Positions 1 through 7,258 of a stretch of 57,785 bases of DNA are shown here, in pieces. A program made the translations under genes and the position numbers. Under the pieces are notes generated by a model. That model saw only the letters and a list, made by a program, of their open reading frames with translations. It was not told the origin of the DNA and made no database searches. The DNA comes from a virus. Position 1 is the first letter of the stretch, and the number at the start of each line of letters is the position of its first letter. The stretch spans positions 1 through 57,785 of the IMG/VR virus record IMGVR_UViG_3300037339_000276; one strand, written 5' to 3'.

Positions 1-170
1 TTCTGTATCTGTTAGATTTGGGTTTCATTTCATCTCTATCAATGGAGTTCTTAGAATCACCCATAATGAAACTGTTCAAAGTGTTAATCCCGGATATATT
101 GGAATAAGGTACTACAGAGCTACTAAAACCGGAGACTTCGGTGCCGATAACTTTGTTATGCTTTCATGGG
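1..170. repeat. Terminal direct repeat, left copy
   Basis: The first 170 bases match the last 170 bases (57616-57785) except at four positions: 127 (A here, G there) and 154-156 (TGT here, CTC there). The repeat lies wholly inside the tail-tip coding sequence, which stays in frame through the join. It is most simply the overlap left by assembling a circular or circularly permuted genome. The mismatches suggest two phage variants or consensus error rather than an exact physical terminal repeat. Confidence 0.9.
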
Positions 171-808
171 AAACTCCATATACTTCTGATGATTTAGTAG
201 CTACTGCTTTAGCTATGGGAGATATGCACAACGTTAGTATAGATGCCGGAGACCAACCACAGGTGGCTGTGGTATGGGGTCCGCAAACTGATCTGAACAC
301 TCCAGCAGCTGCTATCTCTAAGCTCTTCTCTCAGTTAAAGCTTGACATGGTAAGAAGAAATGGAATTCTAACAGTAGGTAAGTTCGAAGACCTTGAAATC
401 ATTAAAACCATTCAGAATGAGTCTCTAGACTTTAAAGTTACTGAAGAAACTGGTGAAAGAATTAATCTAGCAATAGTAGATGGACGGGAAGATACTTATA
501 CAGCAATAGATGGACGTGACTCTAGAACTAGGGGAAGACAAATTGTAGCTTATTTTGATGTTCCAGAGTTAGATACAACAGAGAAAGTTATAGCTAGGGC
601 TAACCAGGAGATTAGGAAAGGCGTAGAGGGTGTTAGCTATGAGGGAACTGCACCTTTATTCATGGACCTGTGGAGATTGGACGCAGTAACTTGGTACGAT
701 CCAACTGGTGTTCCCCATGACCTTAGAATTGATGAGATTAGTATAGAGATTAATCAGAGTGATAAGCCTAATCAGAAAACTAAATACACCTTAAGCCCAC
801 TATCATGA
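1..808 (+). CDS. Tail tip / baseplate protein, C-terminal part (continues from 55790)
   Basis: This is the 3' part of the gene that starts at 55790. In the circular genome codon phase carries over exactly (first full codon at position 2), giving one protein of about 877 residues. The apparent ATG at 158 is internal. This portion contains the end of a beta-rich, LamG-like segment and then a charged C-terminal region. Its stop overlaps the ATG of the next gene in an ATGA, so the two are translationally coupled. Its place after tape measure and distal-tail genes and before lysis supports a tail-tip or receptor-facing role. No catalytic motif was recognised. Confidence 0.8.
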   Translation, partial: SVSVRFGFHFISINGVLRITHNETVQSVNPGYIGIRYYRATKTGDFGADNFVMLSWETPYTSDDLVATALAMGDMHNVSIDAGDQPQVAVVWGPQTDLNTPAAAISKLFSQLKLDMVRRNGILTVGKFEDLEIIKTIQNESLDFKVTEETGERINLAIVDGREDTYTAIDGRDSRTRGRQIVAYFDVPELDTTEKVIARANQEIRKGVEGVSYEGTAPLFMDLWRLDAVTWYDPTGVPHDLRIDEISIEINQSDKPNQKTKYTLSPLS

Positions 809-1062
809 CTTCAATAAAGAAGTCTATTACTAATCTTGCCGAGGAGGTAAATACTCCTAAGATTAGATTCGGCTATCTAGCAGAAGACTACGACGGGCTT
901 AGTCAGTACGTATTAGTTTCACTCTCGAGGGGATCTTCTTCTGCTGCTTTAGCTAGAGTTTCTATAGGTGGCGGAGCATATAAATTTCCACTAGAAAATG
1001 GAGCTTTAGTCTCTGTAGTTTCTATAAATGGAGTTTTAGAAGTAATCTCATTAGGCGGCTAG
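805..1062 (+). CDS. Small beta-module tail-associated protein
   Basis: An 85-residue protein whose ATG overlaps the stop of the tail-tip gene. Most of it is one module: a LAEDYDG-x-SQY segment, a VLVSLSRGSSSAA strand, a variable loop, then short strands ending in SLGG. The same module forms the N-terminus of the next gene, so this is a duplicated domain standing alone. The alternating strand and glycine pattern resembles small OB-like baseplate modules, but that is only an impression. Function is unknown; position suggests a virion accessory protein. Confidence 0.75.
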   Translation: MTSIKKSITNLAEEVNTPKIRFGYLAEDYDGLSQYVLVSLSRGSSSAALARVSIGGGAYKFPLENGALVSVVSINGVLEVISLGG

Positions 1063-1065
1063 AAA

Positions 1066-2706
1066 ATGGATTTACTAAAGAAACTAGTAACTCAGCAGAG
1101 AGAAGTCTTTGATGGCTTCTTAGCGGAAGATTATGATGGCAGAAGTCAGTACATCTTAGTTAGTCTTTCACGTGGTAGTTCTAGTGCTGCTCAAGCGAGA
1201 AGTCTAGTCCCACATACTTCTAGTGCAGAAGCTGGTAGTCCAGTAAAACTAAAGTCTCTCAATGGAAAGATTTATATAGTTTCGTTCGGCGGTAGAGTAA
1301 GTAGAATTTGTGATCAATTTGAGAGAATAGCTGATGAAGTTATTATAGATCATGTTAATATAAGTGATGAAGATGACATAGAAGTTTGGGACGGTGACGA
1401 TGTTATCTGGACCGGACAAACTGGTCATGCCGGTGCTAAGTATGGAGTAGATAGTCAAGGAGCTTATATAGGCGGTGTAGTAAATGCTGATGCCAGAATC
1501 TTAGAAGACTCAGTAATCATAGATTTCCCATGCACCTTTTACTTCAGGTATAAATCTAATGTAGCTTATTCTTCATTACCTTACTATATCTTACTATCGA
1601 CAGAAGGGCCTGATAGCTATGGACTTGAGAATCCAGCTTATGCTGGACAACCAGATTTAGACAGCTATGTTGGTTATATAGTTGTACAAGTAGCTCTTAG
1701 GACAGCACAAGTTGACCTCTCAGTAGATACTGCACAAATAGATGGTACTCTTAATGCAACAGCTGTAGCTGCTATAGATCAGGTTGTTAATGAATGGAGA
1801 TGGATAGCAGTAGACTACAATCCTGGTGTAAGTGTTGAAGTTAGAACTTGGAAAGATACAGAAGTTGAACCAGATACTGCTATAATCTCACTTGATTCTT
1901 CTGAAGATAACGCTTATATTCCATTAAGCTTAACTAGAATATGGCTTTCACAGCAAACGGCAGTCTTTGGAATTGGTAATGCTAATAACAAAGTATGGTT
2001 CAGTAGATTTTGTATAGATGATGATATATCACCAGTAATAGCTTCAGAGATTGTGCAGAGCAAACTAGGTGCCTGGGGCAGTTCTGGAATTGCTCAAACT
2101 ACATCATTTGATTTACAGCCCACTGCTGGTAATACTCTTCTAGCTTTCATGTTCTGTCATGATGAAGCACAGACCGGTAATCCCATAATAGATAGTGCTG
2201 GATGGTCTCAGCTAATAAATGTACAAGATGGAGAAGCAGGCAATAAAACTGGTAAGATAAGAATATGGAGTAAAGTTGCTGGACCATCAGAAACAAAAGA
2301 TGTTCACATGCCAGCTTATGGGGGTGGACATCTTCATATTCTTCACTTGTTTGAAGTCACTGGAGTTGTAACTTCTGTTGGTAGTAATAAAGATGAGATA
2401 ATTCCTAATAGTGGTACTATCATAGGACCAACACTATCACCATTAGGCACGGAAACCTATGGACTAATGCTTCATGGTTCTATGGGTTCTACCGGTGATG
2501 TAGATGGTCCAGTCACTCTAGTACCAGTATCTCCATCTATACAAGATTATTACATCAGACACCCAACACACAGACCAGTCACCTTGACAGCACATCTTAA
2601 TATAGATCTACCAGACACCTCGTACACGCCACAAGCTACATACACTGGTTTCTACAATGGTGGCTATGCTTGGCTTGCAGCTGCAGTAATTATAGAGCCT
2701 GGCTGA
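1066..2706 (+). CDS. Putative tail fibre / receptor-binding protein
   Basis: A 546-residue protein with three visible parts. Residues about 15-75 repeat the LAEDYDG...SLSRGSSSAA module of the preceding gene. Residues about 80-330 are beta-rich and lectin-like (for example WDGDDVIWTG). Residues about 335-546 contain the GNTLLAFMFCHD and SAGWSQL pattern common in phage and secreted surface proteins. No enzyme motif was seen. Its position between the tail tip and the lysis cassette and its domain style suggest an adhesin or fibre. It starts four bases after the previous stop. Confidence 0.6.
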   Translation: MDLLKKLVTQQREVFDGFLAEDYDGRSQYILVSLSRGSSSAAQARSLVPHTSSAEAGSPVKLKSLNGKIYIVSFGGRVSRICDQFERIADEVIIDHVNISDEDDIEVWDGDDVIWTGQTGHAGAKYGVDSQGAYIGGVVNADARILEDSVIIDFPCTFYFRYKSNVAYSSLPYYILLSTEGPDSYGLENPAYAGQPDLDSYVGYIVVQVALRTAQVDLSVDTAQIDGTLNATAVAAIDQVVNEWRWIAVDYNPGVSVEVRTWKDTEVEPDTAIISLDSSEDNAYIPLSLTRIWLSQQTAVFGIGNANNKVWFSRFCIDDDISPVIASEIVQSKLGAWGSSGIAQTTSFDLQPTAGNTLLAFMFCHDEAQTGNPIIDSAGWSQLINVQDGEAGNKTGKIRIWSKVAGPSETKDVHMPAYGGGHLHILHLFEVTGVVTSVGSNKDEIIPNSGTIIGPTLSPLGTETYGLMLHGSMGSTGDVDGPVTLVPVSPSIQDYYIRHPTHRPVTLTAHLNIDLPDTSYTPQATYTGFYNGGYAWLAAAVIIEPG

Positions 2707-2716
2707 TAGGAGGCAG

Positions 2717-3649
2717 ATGACATACAATCCAATAACATTAAAAGATCTAGGATCATACTGGGTATCTCAAGGCGGAGTTAATCTGGGAGTTGTCGGCAAT
2801 AAAGCTCATACTAAAGGCTATCATTTAGGTAAAGATCGCATCTATGACGGTAGTGGTCCAGGAATTGGGTCTGATGATTACTCAGTCCAGCTTGCTCGTG
2901 ACAAAGCTGGACTAACTAATGCTGCTAGTGCTATAGATCTAGGAAGGCTAGACGGATCGCTTACTGATCTAAGAAAGTTCAGTAAGTGGTTAGTAGCTAG
3001 ATGCATGGCCGACATTAAAGTTCGTCATGAGTTCAGAGAAATAATTTACTCACCAGATGGAACTATCGTCCAGAGATACTCCTCTGTGGACAATAAGATC
3101 CATACTGGTCCTGGAAATGGTGACGATTCACATAAGACTCATAGCCATTGTTCATTCATACGAGACACAGAGCTTAGAAATAAGATTTGGTTAATCTCAC
3201 CATATTTTGCGGCACCGATACCAGCACCGGGAGGCAACATGAGCCAGTTCATTACTTACACTACACCCAAGATTGCGGTAGTACCAGCTGGTACATGGAT
3301 TTATGATAATGCAGCATGTGCTCCAGCAGCTGGTAACATTCAAGTTAATCCAGGTAGAAACATGCCTGTAGCTGGTAAGGAAGCTAACGGGACCCACATC
3401 TTAGGTTACGTGGATACCACGCCCACAGAGACTGAAGTCAAAACCTACTGGGCTAAGGCTGGGACAGTGACTCTGAAAGATGCTACTTCTCCAGCACCAC
3501 CAGATACCACTCCGTATGATCAAGCTGATGTCGATGAGGCCGATGCCAAGGGTTATCAGAGAGGCTTGGCGGAGGGGCATACTGACGGCGAGGTTGATGA
3601 GAAGAATAGAATAGCTGAATCAGAAAAAGAACGTATCTTAGCAATCTGA
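2717..3649 (+). CDS. Putative endolysin, M15/Hedgehog-like zinc peptidase
   Basis: A 310-residue protein behind a strong AGGAGG ribosome site. The N-terminal ~165 residues contain spaced His and Asp motifs: KGYHLGKD (His about 37), an ASAIDLG aspartate, and SHKTHSHCSF. These are placed like the metal ligands of D-Ala-D-Ala peptidase (M15/Hedgehog-type) folds, which cut peptidoglycan cross-bridges. The middle region (about 170-260) is beta-rich and could bind cell wall. The C-terminus is charged and helical. A small membrane protein follows immediately, as expected for a lysis cassette. The family assignment is inferred from motif spacing. Confidence 0.6.
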   Translation: MTYNPITLKDLGSYWVSQGGVNLGVVGNKAHTKGYHLGKDRIYDGSGPGIGSDDYSVQLARDKAGLTNAASAIDLGRLDGSLTDLRKFSKWLVARCMADIKVRHEFREIIYSPDGTIVQRYSSVDNKIHTGPGNGDDSHKTHSHCSFIRDTELRNKIWLISPYFAAPIPAPGGNMSQFITYTTPKIAVVPAGTWIYDNAACAPAAGNIQVNPGRNMPVAGKEANGTHILGYVDTTPTETEVKTYWAKAGTVTLKDATSPAPPDTTPYDQADVDEADAKGYQRGLAEGHTDGEVDEKNRIAESEKERILAI

Positions 3650-3661
3650 GAGGGAGATAAG

Positions 3662-3910
3662 ATGGCAGATCAAGGTACAGTAGTTGGTGTCCTAACTGAC
3701 GGAACTGGAGTTAGTTCTTTCACTGTCACCAAGTTCGTCAAGGACTTTATTGCAGATGTTCTATTATCTGGTGCAGCTGCACTAGTAGCCGTTCAGGTAG
3801 TAGATGTGGGTTCAGCCATAGCACAGCCACAGGTAGCTGCCTTTGCTCTCTTAGGAGCTGTCATCAGGGCAGGATACCGGGCCGTTCTACGGTGGGCCAC
3901 GACCGATTAA
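3662..3910 (+). CDS. Putative holin
   Basis: An 82-residue protein with two hydrophobic stretches (about residues 32-48 and 57-70) and a basic C-terminal end (RAGYRAVLRW). It starts 12 bases after the putative endolysin behind a GGGAG ribosome site and is the last plus-strand gene of the late cluster. Size, hydrophobicity and position fit a holin, which times lysis by opening the membrane. Sequence similarity alone would not identify it. Confidence 0.6.
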   Translation: MADQGTVVGVLTDGTGVSSFTVTKFVKDFIADVLLSGAAALVAVQVVDVGSAIAQPQVAAFALLGAVIRAGYRAVLRWATTD

Positions 3911-3942
3911 ATGATCTAGACACCGTATCTAGTCGATATCTG

Positions 3943-4021
3943 ATGGACAATAGGCATCTTGTCCATTCTTTGACATATGACTGACCGGTGTGAATAATGA
4001 GAGATTCAGCTAGGAATCTCT
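3943..4021. terminator. Two stem-loops between convergent transcription units
   Basis: The gap between the holin gene and the convergent minus-strand VRR-NUC gene holds two perfect hairpins. TGGACAA (3944-3950) pairs with TTGTCCA (3959-3965), extended by an A-T pair. GAGATTC (4001-4007) pairs with GAATCTC (4014-4020). The first is followed by TTCTTT on the plus strand. They are well placed to end the late plus-strand and early minus-strand transcripts. Neither has a long T run, so termination is inferred from position. Confidence 0.5.
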
Positions 4022-4049
4022 AATGATGGTGGACAAGCCTGCGGCCTCC

Positions 4050-4355
4050 TCAGAGCTTGTCTATCCGGTCGAGTTCGTCTAGTACGGGCTCTACTGAGTG
4101 GATCCGGAGAGCGACGCCGCCCGCTTTCCGGATCCTACCCAACTGGAACTCCTGTATAGGAGTTGCCTCATACTCCTCGCCGCGCTTGACTTCGAATGCA
4201 AGAAAATGCCCCCGATAGCAAGCGATGATATCAGGAAGCCCGAGCGCCATGAAAGGCGACCCGTGTAACTTGATGGCGAAGCCCCCTCTTGATCTGATTG
4301 TCATCAGCACTTTGTTGACGACTTTCTTCTCGAGAGGGGGCTTTGGAGTGTTCAT
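4050..4355 (-). CDS. VRR-NUC domain nuclease
   Basis: A 101-residue protein with the core VRR-NUC (PD-(D/E)XK) pattern: KLHGSPFMALGLPDIIACYRG, then LAFEVKRGEE, then a TPIQEFQ glutamine and AGG. The GLPD aspartate and E-V-K are the likely metal-binding and catalytic residues. Standalone VRR-NUC proteins are frequent in phages and are predicted structure-specific nucleases. It is the last gene of the minus-strand operon. Its ATG lies directly against the encoded CCA of the upstream tRNA, with no ribosome site, so it may be read from a leaderless product of tRNA processing. The alternative start is Met18. Confidence 0.85.
   Translation of the reverse strand: MNTPKPPLEKKVVNKVLMTIRSRGGFAIKLHGSPFMALGLPDIIACYRGHFLAFEVKRGEEYEATPIQEFQLGRIRKAGGVALRIHSVEPVLDELDRIDKL
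4279..4343. repeat. 11-bp inverted repeat at the 5' end of the VRR-NUC gene
   Basis: AAGCCCCCTCT at 4279-4289 is the exact reverse complement of 4333-4343. The 43 bases between them lie in the first codons of the minus-strand VRR-NUC gene. In RNA this would fold a stable stem over the start region. A second perfect 9-bp inverted repeat (4100-4108 with 4127-4135) lies near the gene's 3' end. Confidence 0.7.
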
Positions 4356-4431
4356 TGGTAGGGGAGCAGGGACTCGAACCCTGAACCGGCTGTGTATAAG
4401 ACAGCTGCTCTAACCATTGAGCTACTCCCCT
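4356..4431 (-). tRNA. tRNA-Ile (anticodon UAU)
   Basis: Read on the minus strand, a full cloverleaf is visible. The acceptor AGGGGAG pairs with CTCCCCT; the D-arm is GCTC/GAGC; the anticodon stem GCTGT/ACAGC closes the loop CTTATAC; and the T-arm CAGGG-TTCGAGT-CCCTG is intact. The anticodon TAT reads AUA, the rare Ile codon, which phages often supply themselves. The discriminator is A, and CCA is encoded (4356-4358). It lies one base after the upstream tRNA and touches the start codon of the downstream nuclease gene. Confidence 0.92.
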
Positions 4432-4612
4432 ATGGTGCCCGGAACGAGATTCGAACTCGTACTGTACTCATTTTAAGTGAGCTTCCTCTGCCTATTGGGA
4501 TACCCGGGCAGACCATGGATGCTTCCTTGATTAGTCTCTTTCTGAGCTTATTAGATTGGTAAGAAGATCCCTCTACAAGGATTTCTTCTAGTGGGATCTT
4601 CTCTCCATTCAT
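4430..4612 (-). pseudogene. N-terminal remnant of an HNH endonuclease, cut off at the tRNA
   Basis: This 60-codon frame starts directly after the stop of the SSB-like gene. Its first ~30 residues include IPLEEILVEGSSYQS and LRKRLIKEA, which closely resemble the conserved start of phage HNH endonucleases, a segment normally followed by a zinc-binding CxxC and the HNH core. Here the similarity stops exactly where the UAA tRNA begins (4509), and the rest reads through the tRNA as nonsense. I infer a mobile endonuclease truncated when the tRNA pair, or a recombination at it, replaced its 3' part. Confidence 0.6.
4433..4509 (-). tRNA. tRNA with anticodon UAA (Leu), short variable loop
   Basis: The minus-strand cloverleaf has acceptor GCCCGGG/TCCGGGC (one G-U pair), a D-loop with the usual GG, anticodon stem GCTCA/TGAGT with loop CTTAAAA, and T-arm ACGAG-TTCGAAT-CTCGT. 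The anticodon is UAA (codon UUA, Leu). The discriminator is A and CCA is encoded (4433-4435). The variable region is only about five nucleotides, whereas bacterial tRNA-Leu normally has a long class II variable arm. This is either an unusual class I Leu tRNA or an isoacceptor whose charging differs from its anticodon. Confidence 0.88.
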
Positions 4613-5170
4613 TTAGATATCGTCTACGTCAATCTCATCCATATCTTCACCATCGTCAGCTGTCGCCGCTTCTTCTACATCTTCGTCATCGTCGGAAGTA
4701 GTAGACTGAAGCGCCGTCCACTCGGACTTGTTGAAGGTGGCCTTAATCTCAGACTTGATCTTTCCATTGTAAGGCTCGCCGTCTGCTATAGTTGCCCCGA
4801 ACTTGGGCTTTGCCGCAACTATCTTAGCTAAAGGAATGTTTACCTTGCTCTGTGGAACCTTGTCCTCACCAAGCAGATCAACCAGGAATGTCCTCAAGGC
4901 CCAGAGGTTTTCTGGAACAAGGGACGTGTTGTTGTAGATAGTCTTGCCAGAGGTATTCTCACCGGCCACAGACTTGGGTTCAACTACAACGGTCTTCCAT
5001 CTAAGATAGTGGCGAGAAGGGTCGTCTTTCTTAGTTTCTTGCGTTACTCCAACTACCTGCATCAGATAGTCGCCTTCTGGGACTCGATCACCACCGCCAC
5101 CGCGGCGGATTTCTGCGCCTGAGAAATCCAGTGAAAGAGTGGCTGGAGTGTTACTCCGCGGGACTGGCAT
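4613..5170 (-). CDS. DUF669-like putative single-stranded DNA-binding protein
   Basis: A 185-residue protein. Residues about 10-135 are beta-rich, with the VPEGDYLMQVVGVTQ and RHYLRWKTVVVEP pattern of DUF669-type phage proteins, followed by a very acidic tail ending DMDEIDVDDI. An acidic C-terminal tip is typical of SSBs, which use it to recruit partners. It follows the Sak4-type ATPase with a 20-base overlap, the usual pairing for this family. Likely role: coating ssDNA during recombination and replication. Confidence 0.7.
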   Translation of the reverse strand: MPVPRSNTPATLSLDFSGAEIRRGGGGDRVPEGDYLMQVVGVTQETKKDDPSRHYLRWKTVVVEPKSVAGENTSGKTIYNNTSLVPENLWALRTFLVDLLGEDKVPQSKVNIPLAKIVAAKPKFGATIADGEPYNGKIKSEIKATFNKSEWTALQSTTSDDDEDVEEAATADDGEDMDEIDVDDI

Positions 5171-5963
5171 TCTTCAATTCTCCATTTATCTTTTCGATGA
5201 ATGAACCAAATGTCGGATTACGTTCGACATATTTTAGTTCATTATAGCGATTACCAGAAACGAACTTGGTATGTGCACCAAGGAGCATCCTTCGTTCCAA
5301 CCGCTTCTTGTCGTTCTCTAACTCAACCTCCTTCACATATATCCTGCCGATGATATCTACAGCTGACAGCAAGGTAGACCGTGGTGATGGCGACAATTCG
5401 GGGTGGATTTCCTGAACCGTTCCACCATCATCATCTTCATTAGTTGTCATCTTCTCTTGTGCAGTGAAGATAACATGCATAGGCAAGTTTCGGAAACGGA
5501 TAATCGTTTCTTTCATTGCCTCTCCTAGTTTACCCCAGCTTCTCCTGTCTGGAGTGAGAACATCAGCAGTCATATCACGATCGGCATTCTCCTTTAGTAC
5601 CCATTTCATGCAGATATTAGCTAGCATAGTAACTGTATCAATGACTACTACTTGGAACTCATGCTTACCACCACGAAGGTACCAATAGATTGGGTCTAGG
5701 TCCTCCCACCGCTGTAACTCATAGATTGTAACGTTAGCTCTATCTCTAACGCTGGCATACCCACGCTCATTACAATCTATAAGTAATGTCTTCAGGTCTG
5801 AATGGCAAGCGAAAACTGTCTTGCCTTGCTTATTCCTTCCGTAAACTACCATCTTTACCTGCGGACGAATTGAAGATGCTGGTTTTAGCTTAGCAATTGC
5901 TTTCTCGATACTACTCTCCCGAGTCGTCCCAGTCATCTTCGTAGCTGTCAGGTCTATCGCCAA
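5151..5963 (-). CDS. Sak4-type RecA-like ATPase (phage recombinase)
   Basis: A 270-residue single-domain RecA-fold ATPase. Walker A is YGRNKQGKTV (about 41-50) and Walker B is VVVIDT (about 105-110), matching the phage AAA_24/Sak4 family of single-strand annealing and recombination ATPases. Met10 may be the real start, because the first codons overlap the upstream nuclease gene by 53 bases. It sits between a RecB-like nuclease and an SSB-like protein, a complete recombination trio. Confidence 0.8.
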   Translation of the reverse strand: MAIDLTATKMTGTTRESSIEKAIAKLKPASSIRPQVKMVVYGRNKQGKTVFACHSDLKTLLIDCNERGYASVRDRANVTIYELQRWEDLDPIYWYLRGGKHEFQVVVIDTVTMLANICMKWVLKENADRDMTADVLTPDRRSWGKLGEAMKETIIRFRNLPMHVIFTAQEKMTTNEDDDGGTVQEIHPELSPSPRSTLLSAVDIIGRIYVKEVELENDKKRLERRMLLGAHTKFVSGNRYNELKYVERNPTFGSFIEKINGELKNASPAE

Positions 5964-6969
5964 TTGTAGAAGCCTCCTTCAGCGTGTACATCGTGTGCCT
6001 CAAGATATCAGTGTTCATTCCATTAAGTTCTGATCTACAGAGCTCATGATATGAACACATCGTAGCGCACTCCCTAGTAATAGTTCTGCTTCTCCTCTTG
6101 TCTGTTCTGATATGTTTGGTGACGGATAGTGCGTCGAGAAGTATTTCATTGGTAACGTGCTTCTCACGAGGATAGCGATACTGTCTGAGGAAAGGGGATC
6201 TCTTGGACAAGGGCCTAAGGATATGTGCATAGTCTCTGGGATCATACCCCTCTCTTTTAAGAAATCTGTAAAGAGTAGGGTAATCTGTGAGAACTTTTCG
6301 TTTGGATATAGATCCGTCATTATTGATCCTTGGAATACTTGGTGGTTTTGATTTAACGTAGTTATATATGATCCCTGCTATATCCCATTTCCAAGCTTGA
6401 TTTGCAGCCCACGGGTAGAGCATTAGCTGTGGGTCCATTGCATGGAAAGCTGTAGACTCGGGAATATTACCAGCTGTTTTATGATCTATTACCCACCAGT
6501 TACCGTCTTCATCTTCTATTGTTAAGTCTATGATTCCTTTGAGCCATTGAACTTTTCCATCAATAGTCAATGGAGTGGGAACTAAAAACTCCTGCTCAAC
6601 TGCAATAACTCGCCAGTTATCATTCTTGTGATACCAGATGTATGAGAGCATAATGTTCTTAACAATATCTGGTAACGGCAGGCTAACTTGACGACCTCGT
6701 GTCTGTAAAGCAAGCTTCTCTTCATCAAATAACTTGTTCCATTCTTTAGTGAAGACTTCGCTTCCGGCCCTCCAATCACCTTCAGCATAATGGGTTTGCA
6801 GTGCAGCATGGACCCATGATCCTAAGAAAAGTGGCCGTGATTTCTTCTTAGGAACTAGTCTCTGGAGATATTTGTAATCATGTTGCTTGGGGCATCTCTG
6901 AAATGTTTTAATCTCAGACCAAGAAACAGATTCTATTTCATCTTTGGGTTCAACTAGTTGAAGTGTCAC
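5911..6969 (-). CDS. PD-(D/E)XK exonuclease, RecB/Cas4-like with Fe-S cluster motif
   Basis: A 352-residue nuclease. It opens with SWSEIKTFQRCPKQHDYKY, the typical first helix of RecB/Cas4-like nucleases with Cys26. Active-site motifs are GIIDLT (Asp148) and VIDHKTA (Asp162, Lys164). Cys301, Cys305 and Cys311 in CATMCSYHELC, with Cys26, make a four-cysteine set as in Cas4/AddB 4Fe-4S nucleases. It probably resects DNA ends for the downstream Sak4-type protein. It is the first gene behind a perfect minus-strand promoter (6988-7016). Confidence 0.87.
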   Translation of the reverse strand: MTLQLVEPKDEIESVSWSEIKTFQRCPKQHDYKYLQRLVPKKKSRPLFLGSWVHAALQTHYAEGDWRAGSEVFTKEWNKLFDEEKLALQTRGRQVSLPLPDIVKNIMLSYIWYHKNDNWRVIAVEQEFLVPTPLTIDGKVQWLKGIIDLTIEDEDGNWWVIDHKTAGNIPESTAFHAMDPQLMLYPWAANQAWKWDIAGIIYNYVKSKPPSIPRINNDGSISKRKVLTDYPTLYRFLKREGYDPRDYAHILRPLSKRSPFLRQYRYPREKHVTNEILLDALSVTKHIRTDKRRSRTITRECATMCSYHELCRSELNGMNTDILRHTMYTLKEASTIGDRPDSYEDDWDDSGE

Positions 6970-6987
6970 CGCCGCTCCCTTTATACT

Positions 6988-7016
6988 ATTATATAAGAGC
7001 CAAGATCATTTGTCAA
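6988..7016 (-). promoter_or_regulatory. Sigma-70-type promoter for the recombination/tRNA unit
   Basis: On the minus strand, TTGACA (7011-7016) and TATAAT (6988-6993) are separated by 17 bases: a perfect consensus. It lies just upstream of the RecB-like nuclease gene and near the end of the preceding unit, so it probably drives genes 6969 down to 4050, including the tRNAs. Confidence 0.9.
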
Positions 7017-7021
7017 TAAAC

Positions 7022-7258
7022 TTAATCTTTAACAGGTAATTCATAGTTCCCGTCATAACTAGGCCACAGATGTACCCAATCTGGGGGATACTTGTACCGC
7101 ATCATCTTCTCAAAAACTACACATCGGTCCATTCTAACACCATATAGTCTAGCAAGAACTGGCGGAGAAATATGATGAAGTTGCCCATCATTTTTACTGA
7201 GTATATTCCCGGGATGTAGAATGTACTTAGGAGGATTGTCTCTCATTTCTCTCCCCAA
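7022..7258 (-). CDS. Conserved phage protein of unknown function
   Basis: A 78-residue protein with YILHPGNILSKNDGQLHHIS, LARLYGV and a C-terminal HLWPSYDGNYELP. This layout recurs in small phage proteins encoded beside replication genes; its function is not known to me. It overlaps the 3' end of the polymerase gene by 16 bases, so it is cotranscribed with it. Confidence 0.7.
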   Translation of the reverse strand: MGREMRDNPPKYILHPGNILSKNDGQLHHISPPVLARLYGVRMDRCVVFEKMMRYKYPPDWVHLWPSYDGNYELPVKD

